A stretch of DNA of 64,000 nt from Solidesulfovibrio fructosivorans JJ]. GTDB lineage: Bacteria; Desulfobacterota; Desulfovibrionia; Desulfovibrionales; Desulfovibrionaceae. Each line of letters starts with the position of its first letter. The stretch's first letter is position 1. Below the pieces are notes generated by a model. The model was not told the DNA's origin. It searched no databases and worked only from the letters and a program-made list of their open reading frames with translations. Location of the stretch: the NCBI RefSeq assembly GCF_000179555.1, contig NZ_AECZ01000012.1, forward strand, positions 1-64,000, read 5' to 3'. Below, in pieces: positions 8,479-16,902 of this stretch. The translations under genes and the position numbers were made by a program.

Positions 8479-9435
8479 TTATTTGATTTTGTATGTGTGT
8501 ATTTCATATTTGCTGTTCGCATAAGAGTATTTGTATTTCTCGTCTCCTCTCAAGAAGTCGTATGAAAGAAAATTTGTTGCGGATGCAATGTCGATAATAT
8601 CTGCCACCAACAAAGCCGAACCAGGCCCGAAACGTTTAAAATCCATGGTATACGCCGAATTCCATAGACTGACGGTTCTGTCCGAGTAAAAAAGCATATT
8701 ATACGCCAAAATTGTTTTGCCTAAAGACATCGTAGACAAGAACATCGGAAAGCCCTCTGCCGCCAGCCCTTTGACAAATTTTCTTCTCCGCTGATCTTCG
8801 AATTTGCCTCTTGATCCTTTGGCTCGTCATTCACGATCATGGATATCCATCAATGTATCAAGATTCACATCTTTTGGAGAAACTCGGTGCCGCAACGTGG
8901 CGCCATCGCGAACAAGACGACGGAGATCCCGGTTCGCTTGCTTGCGAGTTTCGGAAGAATGCAACCAGCCCGTTGGATCTTTTCCGATGCTGGCAATATC
9001 AAGCGAATGACCAAGTACACCTTCAACGAATTCAAGGTGATTTGTTCTCTTTAATGCTTTAACCAATGGATCGCTCGGAAGGATATTCCACAACAACTTT
9101 GTATTGTACTTGGTTTCGCTCACTAAGTATTCTGCGATACAGGCAGAGATTGAGGACGTGTCGCCAGTGAATATGCTTCCGGTAATATCCGCCGCATTAT
9201 AACACAATGTTCGTAATGCGCCATCGTGTGCCATTAACGGCAGCACTAACGCATTGTTGGCATCTCGAGCGACTAAAATAAAAGTGTTTGAGACGTCATT
9301 GTAACTGGTCAGCCAGGACCTCGCCCAAGCCAACCGTTGAAACGGTGTAAAGTTCTCAGTTGAATTTTCAATATGGCGCCAAATATCCGTGCCGTCGCTA
9401 TCCTTCATGATATCATTGTACACATCGATTCTCAT
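8479..9435 (-). pseudogene. CelD/FemAB-like GNAT acetyltransferase interrupted by one in-frame TGA
   Basis: Reads as one 318-codon frame broken only by a TGA at 8827-8829. The N-terminal part (203 residues from ATG 9435) has FTPFQRLAWARSWLTSY and YNAADITGSIF, and ends DTLMDIHDRE. The same frame resumes without shift as RAKGSRGKFEDQRRRKF and continues to YKYSYANSKYEIHTYKIK. This matches the BioF2-like/CelD acetyltransferase fold used in polysaccharide or cell-wall modification. The stop falls where relatives often have Trp, so TGG to TGA is likely. Base composition is visibly AT-richer than the surroundings, suggesting transfer. SD AGAGGAAC lies ~14 bp before ATG 9435. Confidence 0.7.
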
Positions 9436-9785
9436 ATCGCGAATAATGTTCCTCTGAAAAGTTCCCTTTGGTGGACTCAATCTTTTTACCGGAGAGCTGC
9501 CAGTCTGACATATATAAAACTGAAATGAATGAAAAGACAAGCTGACGCTAAAGGAATATCCGCAAAGATTGCGGACAGCAAAGAATAATTGCTGATAGTT
9601 GCAAACAGACAACATAACGTAGGCATTGTGACAATTGCTGTAGCAACAATATTTCTGCTTTGCCTGGTGATGCTCTTTTCAAACAGGACAAATGCATAGG
9701 ATGTGTCAAACGGGCCATAAAAGAAGGGGAAACCGTTTGTGCGGCGAAGCAGTGAGAGAACTCCCACGTTGGCGACGCCTGAAAA
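9436..9785. other. AT-rich stretch without a supportable gene
   Basis: Upstream of the broken acetyltransferase and next to the TauE operon terminator. Short hydrophobic frames exist on the minus strand (for example 9486-9767) but lack an SD or recognisable domain. I see no transposase, integrase or repeat boundary here. Confidence 0.5.
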
Positions 9786-9835
9786 GAGAGCGGGCTGTCA
9801 CACCGGAAACCCCGGATGGCAGCCCGCTCTTTTGA
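9786..9835 (-). terminator. Bidirectional terminator of the TauE operon
   Basis: AAAAGAGCGGGCTG and CAGCCCGCTCTTTT form a long stem with T-runs on both sides. It lies 62 bp after the last gene of the minus-strand operon and marks the boundary with the AT-rich island. Confidence 0.85.
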
Positions 9836-9897
9836 GGGACGAACGCGGTTGTCCCATGCCGCGTGTCCCCGCCTGATATCCGCCGAGCGACAGCCCG

Positions 9898-10770
9898 TCA
9901 GCCCTCCGTGCCGCCCGGGGCCGCGTCGCCGGTCGCATCCGAAGGCATGGCCGCGCGCGACACCACATGGAACGGGGAAATGTCGGCATCGAGGCCCACT
10001 TTCGACTCGGACGATTCCTTGGCCACGCGCAGGGCGGTCAGCGTCCCCACCCGGCGCAGCTTCGGGTCGAGCAGGGCCAGCTCGTCGCCCTCCCGTATGC
10101 CGTGCTCGCTGCCCAGGCCGAAAAGAATGTCCCAGTGGTCCTTGTGTTTGGCCAGCTTGTAGATGGGGCCGAGGCCCTCGGCATGCAGCCGCGCCTCTTC
10201 CTTGCCGGCCCGGCGGTAGGCGTAAACCAACAGCAGGGCGGCCAGGGGAATGATGGCCATCACCACCCACCAGGGTCCAAGGCCCAGAAAGCGTTCGGAA
10301 AGCGACACGTAGCTTCCCCGCAGGGCGGCGGCGTCGGGGAACACGTCGACCAGCACCATGGAGCGTTCCTGGTCCGGTCCCGGCGGATGCAGCTGTTCCT
10401 TGGGGAAGACCGTCACGGCATAGCGGCCGGGAGGCGTCTGCGGGTTTACCGTAAACACGCCGCGCCAGACGCGGCCGCGCAGTTCCTGGAAATGGACGGC
10501 GATGCCGGGCGCATCGGCGTGGGTGGCCAGCACCTTGTCGTTGAGCAGGGCAATCCGTTTGTTCTCCTCGTCCGGATCGTCGGAGCGGGGCCGGTTGTAA
10601 ACATTCTGGACGGATTCTGGCAGCTTGCCCACCACTTCATGGTGTTCTCCGGGCAGGCTGCGCAAAACGTCCGAGCGGGCGTCGAAGACGAGGTAGAGCA
10701 CAATATCCGCGATGCATGCCAGAAAAAGGACGAACAGGAGCACCGACAGCCGCGGCAAAATGTGTCGCAT
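9898..10770 (-). CDS. Conserved membrane-anchored protein of the TauE/UspA operon
   Basis: 290 residues, function not recognised. One N-terminal membrane segment (~8-28), a soluble ~130-residue presumably periplasmic part, a second hydrophobic segment (~168-187), then a cytoplasmic tail of ~100 residues with IYKLAKHKDHWDILFGLG and GIREGDELALLDPKLRRVG, resembling a small beta-barrel of the kind seen in FlgT/LysM-adjacent domains. ATG 10770 follows GGAGG. Last gene of the sigma54-controlled operon, 13 bp after the preceding stop, so probably linked to the exporter's function. Confidence 0.75.
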   Translation of the reverse strand: MRHILPRLSVLLFVLFLACIADIVLYLVFDARSDVLRSLPGEHHEVVGKLPESVQNVYNRPRSDDPDEENKRIALLNDKVLATHADAPGIAVHFQELRGRVWRGVFTVNPQTPPGRYAVTVFPKEQLHPPGPDQERSMVLVDVFPDAAALRGSYVSLSERFLGLGPWWVVMAIIPLAALLLVYAYRRAGKEEARLHAEGLGPIYKLAKHKDHWDILFGLGSEHGIREGDELALLDPKLRRVGTLTALRVAKESSESKVGLDADISPFHVVSRAAMPSDATGDAAPGGTEG

Positions 10771-10783
10771 GGCCGCCTCCGCG

Positions 10784-11035
10784 CTACTGCGCCAGGGTTT
10801 CGGCCCGCTGTTCGGCCTTCATGTCCCGTGCTTCCAGGCGCTTGATTCGCCACAGCACGATGTAGGCCAGGGCGATGGTGGGCACGAAGAGCGGCACGTA
10901 GCAGTGCAGAAACGTCTCGGAAAAATCGGCCGAGGTGTTGAAGCATTTGGAAAAAGTGTAGGTCAGCTCGGCGATGATCAGGATGTCCATGGTGATCAGG
11001 GTGACGGCCCGCTTGGCGGCGTGGGACAGGGACAT
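10784..11035 (-). CDS. Small two-helix membrane protein
   Basis: 83 residues; hydrophobic segments at ~10-27 and ~45-63 and a charged C-terminal tail (RIKRLEARDMKAEQRAE). No family recognised. AAGGAG eight bases before ATG 11035. It lies between a secreted protein and a membrane protein in the TauE operon. Confidence 0.75.
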   Translation of the reverse strand: MSLSHAAKRAVTLITMDILIIAELTYTFSKCFNTSADFSETFLHCYVPLFVPTIALAYIVLWRIKRLEARDMKAEQRAETLAQ

Positions 11036-11105
11036 GGCGCAACTCCTTGGAGAGTAAGGCGGAAGCGCCCCGTTTCCGGAACGCCTCCGCCGATTGGGGT
11101 GGGGG

Positions 11106-11444
11106 TTACTTTTTGCGCAGGTCCTGCTTGGAGACGTTCATGACCTTGGCGGCCTTCTTCTTCTCGCCTTCCACGGTGTAGGCGATGCGCAGGATGTCGC
11201 CGGGCTGGGGCGGAATCCCGATTTTGGCTTCGCTGACGTCATAGACGGTCAGGATGCCCGTGGACTTGCCGTAGGGGCTCTCGGGGCCGAAGTTGGTGTC
11301 GTAGGCTTCGACCTTGATGGTTTTCTGGGCGTTGTTGCTTTCCAGGCATTTTCCCTGGACCACGCTGAAGGCCAGGGCCTGTCCGGCCGCGAAGATCAGG
11401 CCAAGGGCCAGGGCCAGGGTGACAATGGTATGTTGACGGCGCAT
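11106..11444 (-). CDS. Small secreted protein of the TauE operon
   Basis: 112 residues with a clear signal peptide: basic MRRQ, hydrophobic core, cleavage after GQALA around residue 25. The mature ~87 residues are lysine-rich, start FSVVQGKCLESNNAQKT and include a single Cys, predicted beta-rich, periplasmic. No known domain recognised. GGAGG precedes ATG 11444. It sits directly downstream of the exporter gene. Confidence 0.78.
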   Translation of the reverse strand: MRRQHTIVTLALALGLIFAAGQALAFSVVQGKCLESNNAQKTIKVEAYDTNFGPESPYGKSTGILTVYDVSEAKIGIPPQPGDILRIAYTVEGEKKKAAKVMNVSKQDLRKK

Positions 11445-11466
11445 GGCGGTTCCTCCGTTGACTGGG

Positions 11467-12489
11467 TTAGGCGGATTGTTCCCGGGCCTTCTTGGCGCGC
11501 AGTTCCTTGGCCGCGCCGGAAAGCATGATCCTGATGATCCACAGGCAGATGATGGTGATGGTCCCGAGAATGACCACCGTGGCCGCGGCGTTGAACTTGA
11601 ACTGCTTGAGGATGATGGAGAGCATGCAGCACAGAACGGCCACGCCGAAGGCCAGGCGGATGCCGTAGCCCTTGGCGTACTTGGTGGCCACGGTGCCGAT
11701 CTGGGCGCCGATGGCCGCGCCGGAGAGCATCACGAAGACGGCCACGAGTTCGATGCGTCCCTTGAGGGCGTAGGTGAACGAGCCGTAAAGGCCGGAGATC
11801 ATGACCTCGAAGAGGTCGGTGCCCACGGCGATGTGGGTCGGGCAGCCGATGAGGTAGACCAGGGCCGGCATGCGGAAGAGACCGCCGCCGATGCCGAGGA
11901 AGCCCGCCAGCACGCCGGTGAGGTAGCTGACCAGGATGGGCAGCCAGACCGAGCAGGTGAAGCCGGCCGTCTTGAAGTACATCATGGGCGGAATGTTGAT
12001 CCGCTGCATGGTCTTGTACCAGGTCAGGCCTTCGCCGCTCTCCCCGCTGCTCTTTTTCTTGCTGGTCGCCTTGTGATAGTCATAAAAGACCATCCAGGAA
12101 ATCAGGGCCAGAAGCACCACGTACACCCAGCGAACGACCGGCCCGATGGTGCCTAGCCGCTCGAGTTTCATGACGATCTGGGCGCCGCATTCGATGCCGA
12201 TCATGGTGCCGATCAGCATGACGAAGCCGAGTTTGTAGTCCACGTTGCCGAATTTGGCGTGGCGCATGGTGGAGATCATCGATTTGCCGGCGATGTGGGC
12301 GATGTCGGTGCCGATGGCGAAGGCCATGGGGAAACCCAGGATGTTGAGGCCCGGCGTGACCATCCAGGCGCCGGCCATGCCGAAGAAACCGCCGATGACG
12401 CCGACCGAGAAGCCGATCAGCACGAGGCCGGGCCACAAAATCTCCACACCCGCGATGGGCATGTACAGGTAAAGCCAACTGGTATCCAT
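11467..12489 (-). CDS. TauE/SafE family sulfite/organosulfonate exporter
   Basis: 340 residues, about eight membrane helices, with the two half-repeats typical of TauE/SafE (PF01925): GFSVGVIGGFFGMAGAWMV near the N terminus and GVLAGFLGIGGGLFRMPALV in the second half. The family exports sulfite, sulfoacetate or related anions; in a sulfate reducer sulfite export is plausible but not shown. AAGGAGG precedes ATG 12489. Within the UspA operon. Confidence 0.88.
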   Translation of the reverse strand: MDTSWLYLYMPIAGVEILWPGLVLIGFSVGVIGGFFGMAGAWMVTPGLNILGFPMAFAIGTDIAHIAGKSMISTMRHAKFGNVDYKLGFVMLIGTMIGIECGAQIVMKLERLGTIGPVVRWVYVVLLALISWMVFYDYHKATSKKKSSGESGEGLTWYKTMQRINIPPMMYFKTAGFTCSVWLPILVSYLTGVLAGFLGIGGGLFRMPALVYLIGCPTHIAVGTDLFEVMISGLYGSFTYALKGRIELVAVFVMLSGAAIGAQIGTVATKYAKGYGIRLAFGVAVLCCMLSIILKQFKFNAAATVVILGTITIICLWIIRIMLSGAAKELRAKKAREQSA

Positions 12490-12516
12490 GGCGTATCCTC
12501 CTTGCAGGGTGTGGCG

Positions 12517-12816
12517 CTAGTTTTCGATGATCTTGCGGGACTTGAGGTCAAGCCCGGTGCGGGACATGATGAAGTCCATGAGCACGCCGAGGAAGCAGCC
12601 GTAGCCGGCGGTCAGCACCACGGCCCATACCGCGAACAACACAGGATTGAAGTTGTAGAGGTTGGCGAAGTATTTCATGATATCCGAAGTGATGACGCGC
12701 GTATCGGCCACGACGACCAGTTCGCTCGCCGAGCCGCCGGCGGCCAGGGCCAGTGCCGGAATGAGCAGTCCCGAAAGCAGGGTCAATCCCGTTACCCATA
12801 ACGTGCGACGCAACAT
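12517..12816 (-). CDS. Small membrane protein preceding TauE
   Basis: 99 residues; N-terminal signal anchor (~5-27, LLSGLLIPALALAAGG) and a second helix (~57-82, NPVLFAVWAVVLTAGYGCF). The middle is hydrophilic and may face the periplasm. No domain recognised. GGAGGT precedes ATG 12816. Placed between UspA and the exporter, so it may be an exporter subunit or accessory protein (inference). Confidence 0.75.
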   Translation of the reverse strand: MLRRTLWVTGLTLLSGLLIPALALAAGGSASELVVVADTRVITSDIMKYFANLYNFNPVLFAVWAVVLTAGYGCFLGVLMDFIMSRTGLDLKSRKIIEN

Positions 12817-12837
12817 ACGTACCTCCAGCGGTTGCAG

Positions 12838-13248
12838 TTATTTTACCACGAACACGGAACAGGGAGCATGGGCCACCACGCCCTGGGCGACGCTGCCGAC
12901 CAGCAAACGCTCCAGCCTGGATTTGCCCTTATGTCCGATGACGATGCGATCCGCGCTGATCTCCTTGGCGTAGGTCACGATGGAAGAAGCCGGGGATTCG
13001 CTTTGCTCCACACGGGTCTGGGCGTGCACCCCCTTGGCGGCGGCTGCTTCCTTGGCGGCGGCCACGGTTTTTTCGGCTACCGCCCGCAGCTTGTCGTTCA
13101 TGCCCGGCGGCATGTCGTCGATATCGTCGAGCAGCGAGGCTACGGAGATGATGGTGAGCTCGGCCGCTTTGTCGACGGCCATGGTAACGGCTGTTTCCAG
13201 GACTTTTCCGGCAAAGGCGGAATCGTCGATGGCCACGAGGATTTTCAT
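12838..13248 (-). CDS. Universal stress protein UspA family
   Basis: 136 residues, typical single-domain length. Seen: MKILVAIDDSAFAGK at the N terminus and the ATP-binding-type GHKGKSRLERLLVGSVAQGVV, close to the G-2x-G-9x-G(S/T) signature, ending in PCSVFVVK. Cytoplasmic. ATG 13248 with GAGAGGGC upstream. First gene of a six-gene operon with the TauE exporter, about 65 bp downstream of a sigma54 promoter. Confidence 0.9.
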   Translation of the reverse strand: MKILVAIDDSAFAGKVLETAVTMAVDKAAELTIISVASLLDDIDDMPPGMNDKLRAVAEKTVAAAKEAAAAKGVHAQTRVEQSESPASSIVTYAKEISADRIVIGHKGKSRLERLLVGSVAQGVVAHAPCSVFVVK

Positions 13249-13321
13249 GGAGCACGCCCTCTCGTTAAAGGTTGCGGCGATCGGGTGCGGGCCACACCGG
13301 CCCGGCGTTTGTTCCAAAAAG

Positions 13322-13338
13322 AGCAATCGCCATGCCAA
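13322..13338 (-). promoter_or_regulatory. Sigma54 (-24/-12) promoter of the uspA-tauE operon
   Basis: On the minus strand the sequence reads TTGGCATG-GCGA-TTGCT, matching YTGGCACG-N4-TTGCW with the GG/GC spacing exact. Transcription would start near 13311, ~63 nt before the uspA ATG. A sigma54 activator gene is divergently adjacent. Confidence 0.85.
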
Positions 13339-13403
13339 GGACCTTTTTTGCGAAATAGAGGTTTTTTATTTCAAGTACTTATCTGAAGTTTTGAAAACCG
13401 GTA

Positions 13404-13432
13404 TTGACACCTTTGCCGGATTTGGCAAGATG
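13404..13432 (+). promoter_or_regulatory. Candidate sigma70 promoter of the sigma54 activator, overlapped by an inverted repeat
   Basis: TTGACA at 13404 and CAAGAT 16 bp later form a plausible -35/-10 pair. The imperfect palindrome TTGCC-N6-GGCAA (13413-13428) covers the spacer and -10, a layout that would allow autorepression. Confidence 0.45.
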
Positions 13433-13486
13433 GAAAAAAAAGAACTGCATTGGAAAAAGTTCTTGAGATCCCGGTAGAAAGAGAAA

Positions 13487-13506
13487 TCCGGCAAGTTGTT
13501 GCCGGA
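13487..13506. promoter_or_regulatory. Palindrome TCCGGCAA-N4-TTGCCGGA, candidate activator site
   Basis: Perfect 8-bp arms with a 4-bp spacer, ~150 bp upstream of the sigma54 promoter, a usual distance for an enhancer. It shares TTGCC/GGCAA with the palindrome at 13413. Confidence 0.6.
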
Positions 13507-13576
13507 TACCGGCCGGATGGGAACGACAAGGCTGCGGCCGGATTTCGCTCTTTTTTTCACACAAAGGAGGGCGGCG

Positions 13577-16084
13577 ATGACGTGGATGGACCTGCCCAGC
13601 CGGATACAAGCCCGATTTCTCCCATGTTATGCGCCAAACAAGCTGCGTGTGCGCACGAAGCTTTTGGCCGTGCTCATTCCCTCCATGGTGGCCATCCTGC
13701 TCGTCACCGGCTACGTCACCTACATTTTCTCGCAACAATTCCTGCAAGAGGCTTTGGAACGCAGCGGAATCGTGCAAACCCTGGCCTTGTCCAAAGCCCT
13801 GGAGGACGCCTTGGCCCGGGGGCGGCGCGACCTGCTTTTTTTCGCCGGGGAAAAGCCGACCGCCGAGGGCATGGCCGCCTATCTCACGCGGATAAACGCC
13901 CTGCGCCCCTTTCCTTACTGTGAATTCGGCTACCTGGACCTGGAAGGGCACGAGCACATCTATTACGTCACCTTGCGCGGCAAGGCGCTTCGGGTGCCGG
14001 ACGCCGCCATTCCGGACATCCGGCCGAGTCCCTTCCGCCTGGTGGAGGAGGCGCGCGGCCTGGGCCCCGGCCAGGTCGTCCTCGGCCCGCTCGCCCAGCT
14101 CGACTACCACCTGACCCTCGGAACGGGCGAGGATATGGCCATGGGCGACGAGGTCTACCGCCTGGTCACGCCCCGCGCCGACGCCGCCGGCCGGATCGTG
14201 GGCGTGTACATCCTGAGCATCGAGGCGCGGGATCTGCGCAACATCCTGTCGCTGTACAACTCCATCCACTCGCCGCTGCACGGTTTCGAGCGCAGCCTGG
14301 AGGTCCGGTACAGCTTTCTCTTCGATACCGAGGGCTGGGTGTTGTTCCAGTCGGCCGAGGTCGGCGATCCCGGCCTGGAGCTCACCACGTACCTTGCCAG
14401 GGCCGGCTATTCCGGAACGCTCGGGCGGCGCGGCATGGAATCGGCCTTCCGGCCCGAGTCCCACTACAAGCATTTCTGGCGGATGATCGGCGACGTGCGC
14501 GAGGGCAAAAGCGGCATCATCGACAAGGCCGACGACGGTCAGCTCGACGTCGGCGGGTTTCGCGCCAGCTACATGCCCTATGCCCCGGTACGGTTTGCCC
14601 CGTCGGAAAACGGCACGCCCAAGGTGGTGGCCGGCGTGGCTTACATGGACAAGACGCGCATGACGCTGCGCGCCGGCTACAAGCAGGTGGACGTGGTCTT
14701 CATCATCACGCTTTCGGCCATCATCCTGGTCACGGGGCTCATCACCCTGCTGGCCCGGGCCATCACCCGCCCCATCATCGACCTGTCGCGCTCCGTCGCC
14801 AGCATCGAATCCACAAGCGGGCTTTCGCCCATCGAGCTGCCGGATCACGACCACGAGACCACGCTTCTAAAAAACGCCATCAACGCCATGATCGCGGCCA
14901 TGCGCCGCCAGTGGGGCGAGATCAAGAGCCGCGACAAGAAGATCGAACAGGTGCGCATGCGCGAGGCGGCCAGCCCCGACCCGGTTGCGCTCGGCGTCAT
15001 GGCCGGGCTTTTCCCGGAGATCAAGGGGGCGGGACCGCTGCTGGAACGGCTGCGGGCGGAAGTGGCCAAGGCGGCCCAGGTGGACGCCGACGTGCTGGTG
15101 ACCGGCGAAACGGGTACGGGCAAGCAGCTCGTGGCCGAGGCCATCCACCGCTACAGCCGGCGCGCGGCCAAGCCGTTCATTTCCATCAACTGCGGCGCGT
15201 TGGACGAGAATCTCCTGCTCGACACGCTGTTCGGCCACGTCAAGGGGGCCTTCACCGAGGCCCGCACCGAGCGCAAGGGCGCGTTTCTCGAGGCCGACGG
15301 CGGCATCCTGTTTCTCGACGAGATCCAAAGCGCCACGCCCAAGGTGCAGCAGGCGTTGTTGCGGGCCATCGCCATGCGCCGGGTGCGCCCTCTCGGCAGC
15401 GACAAGGAGCTGGCCGTGGACGTGCGCATCATCGCCGCCTCCAACGTGGACCTTCGCGAGGCCATTGCCCAGGGGATGTTCCGGGAGGACCTGTATTTCC
15501 GGCTCAAGGTCATTGCCGTGTCCACGCCGCCGCTGCGGCAGCACAAGATGAGCATCTCGGTTCTGGCCCACCATTTTCTCAAGCAGGCCGGCGACACCAC
15601 GGCCCGGCGGGGACTTGGGCTCTCACGGGGGGCGCTGGCCAAGCTGACCGCCTACGACTGGCCGGGCAACATCCGGGAACTCAAGCACTGCATCCTGCGA
15701 GCGGCGGTCATGTCCGAGCACAGCGTCATCCAGGATACGGACATCGTGCTTGAGGCCGATGCCGGAACCTTCGACGCGGCCGGGACGGAACAGGCGGGCG
15801 AGGCGGTCGCGGCCCCGTCCGACGAGTCCTTGACCCTCGCCGTCGCGCCTGTCGAACCGGTGGCGCTCAACGCGCGCCAGCGGGCGGCGCTGCCCGTCAT
15901 CGTGCGGGAGGGGTCGGTCACGCGGGGGCGCTACGAGGCGCTTTGCGGCGGCATTCCCCAGCGCACGGCCGTGCATGACCTGCGGGACATGGTGGACAAG
16001 GGGCTGCTCGCGCGGCGCGGCAGCGGCCCGGCCACGCGCTACGAACCCACGCAGGCCGGGATTTCCGCCGTTGGGAAGACTTGA
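13577..16084 (+). CDS. Membrane-bound sigma54-dependent activator with Cache-like sensor
   Basis: 835 residues. Membrane segments at ~28-50 and ~372-395 enclose a ~320-residue periplasmic sensor; HAMP-like region follows, then AAA+ sigma54 activator domain (~490-720) and a C-terminal winged helix (~765-832). Seen: Walker A GETGTGK (~509), Walker B GGILFLDEI, sensor II PGNIRELKHCI. The sigma54-contact loop reads GAFTEA rather than GAFTGA. The DNA-binding end (LNARQRAALPVIVREG ... RTAVHDLRDMVDKGLLARRG) looks like a Fic/RecG-type winged helix, not a Fis helix. AAAGGAGG lies just before ATG 13577. Likely activates the divergent uspA-tauE operon. Confidence 0.88.
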   Translation: MTWMDLPSRIQARFLPCYAPNKLRVRTKLLAVLIPSMVAILLVTGYVTYIFSQQFLQEALERSGIVQTLALSKALEDALARGRRDLLFFAGEKPTAEGMAAYLTRINALRPFPYCEFGYLDLEGHEHIYYVTLRGKALRVPDAAIPDIRPSPFRLVEEARGLGPGQVVLGPLAQLDYHLTLGTGEDMAMGDEVYRLVTPRADAAGRIVGVYILSIEARDLRNILSLYNSIHSPLHGFERSLEVRYSFLFDTEGWVLFQSAEVGDPGLELTTYLARAGYSGTLGRRGMESAFRPESHYKHFWRMIGDVREGKSGIIDKADDGQLDVGGFRASYMPYAPVRFAPSENGTPKVVAGVAYMDKTRMTLRAGYKQVDVVFIITLSAIILVTGLITLLARAITRPIIDLSRSVASIESTSGLSPIELPDHDHETTLLKNAINAMIAAMRRQWGEIKSRDKKIEQVRMREAASPDPVALGVMAGLFPEIKGAGPLLERLRAEVAKAAQVDADVLVTGETGTGKQLVAEAIHRYSRRAAKPFISINCGALDENLLLDTLFGHVKGAFTEARTERKGAFLEADGGILFLDEIQSATPKVQQALLRAIAMRRVRPLGSDKELAVDVRIIAASNVDLREAIAQGMFREDLYFRLKVIAVSTPPLRQHKMSISVLAHHFLKQAGDTTARRGLGLSRGALAKLTAYDWPGNIRELKHCILRAAVMSEHSVIQDTDIVLEADAGTFDAAGTEQAGEAVAAPSDESLTLAVAPVEPVALNARQRAALPVIVREGSVTRGRYEALCGGIPQRTAVHDLRDMVDKGLLARRGSGPATRYEPTQAGISAVGKT

Positions 16085-16127
16085 TGATGCCGCGTCTCGT
16101 CGCTTCGGGACGCGGCATGGCGGCGGC

Positions 16128-16337
16128 CTAGTCGGCCGTTTCCCAGGATTTGCCGTCGGCCGAAACCTTGGTCGTGACGGTCTTTCTGGCCCCGCAGTGC
16201 CGGCAGAAGACTTCCACCGTGCGCGTGGTCGGGGTGCTCGCCGCCTCGGACGAGCGCAGCGCCGGCTTGTTGCAGAAGATGCAGTCGAACTCGGGTTCCT
16301 GATCCACGGGCGCGGGCTGGCGCAGGGTGAAGCTCAT
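16128..16337 (-). CDS. Small zinc-ribbon-like protein
   Basis: 69 residues. Two Cys pairs, CIFC (~19-22) and CRHC (~45-48), suggest a single zinc site; the linker is Ser/Thr-rich. No function recognised. AGGAG precedes ATG 16337. It follows the thioesterase gene on the same strand by 44 bp and is probably co-transcribed. Confidence 0.7.
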   Translation of the reverse strand: MSFTLRQPAPVDQEPEFDCIFCNKPALRSSEAASTPTTRTVEVFCRHCGARKTVTTKVSADGKSWETAD

Positions 16338-16381
16338 GGGCGGTCTCCTGTCGGCAGGCGCGCCTGCCGTTTCTTTGCGCG

Positions 16382-16768
16382 TTAGGTGTCCAGGACGTGG
16401 CGCGGCGGGACGAAGCAGGTGAACGTGCCGGTAAGGACCGTCGTCTCTTCGCGGCGCACCGTCACCTCCGCCAGCCGTTTTTTCCCTTCTTCCTCCACAA
16501 GGCCCGCCTCGGCCACAAGTTCCTCGCCGACAGCCACCGGGGCCGTGAACCGGACCGTTGCCGCGCCGAGGACCACCAGCGGATCGTTGACCGCGAGCAT
16601 GGCGGCATAGTCGGCCAGGCCGAAAACGAAACCGCCGTGCACCAGCCCCCTGTCGTCGGCGGCCATGGCCGGGGAGGTGGTCAGTTTGACCACGGCTCGG
16701 CCGGTGGACAGTTCCACGGGCGTGCCGCAAAGGGCCGTGTCGATGCGAAGGTGGGTGTTTTGTCGCAT
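16382..16768 (-). CDS. PaaI-like hotdog thioesterase
   Basis: 128 residues, typical size for a single hotdog domain acyl-CoA thioesterase. Seen: GLVHGGFVFGLADYAAM, with the HGG motif and following acidic residue of the PaaI/YbgC superfamily, and a VRFTAPVAVGEELVAEA strand pair. Substrate unknown. AAGGAG eight bases before ATG 16768, so the upstream extension is not used. Confidence 0.82.
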   Translation of the reverse strand: MRQNTHLRIDTALCGTPVELSTGRAVVKLTTSPAMAADDRGLVHGGFVFGLADYAAMLAVNDPLVVLGAATVRFTAPVAVGEELVAEAGLVEEEGKKRLAEVTVRREETTVLTGTFTCFVPPRHVLDT

Positions 16769-16824
16769 GGGCGCTCCTTGACCCGAACATGCCAAAAGCG
16801 CCAGGCGAGAGCAACGGCGCGAGG

Positions 16825-16872
16825 TCGCAAAAAAAGGCCGCTCCCCGGGAAGGGGGCGGCCTTTTTTGCGAG
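16825..16872 (-). terminator. Bidirectional terminator between pilin 1 and thioesterase
   Basis: AAAAAAAGGCCGC and GCGGCCTTTTTT form a strong stem with T-runs on both sides. It lies 31 bp after the pilin stop on the minus strand. Confidence 0.85.
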
Positions 16873-16902
16873 CGGGAAATGGTATCGTTATGCGGGCTCT
16901 GT

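Noticed and set aside
8827-8829. TGA as a selenocysteine codon
   Set aside because: I see no SECIS-like hairpin right after it, and the family does not use a selenium residue; a Trp-to-stop change explains it more simply.
9486-9767. 93-codon hydrophobic minus-strand frame
   Set aside because: It is AT-rich and hydrophobic mainly from base composition, has no SD, and no recognisable family.
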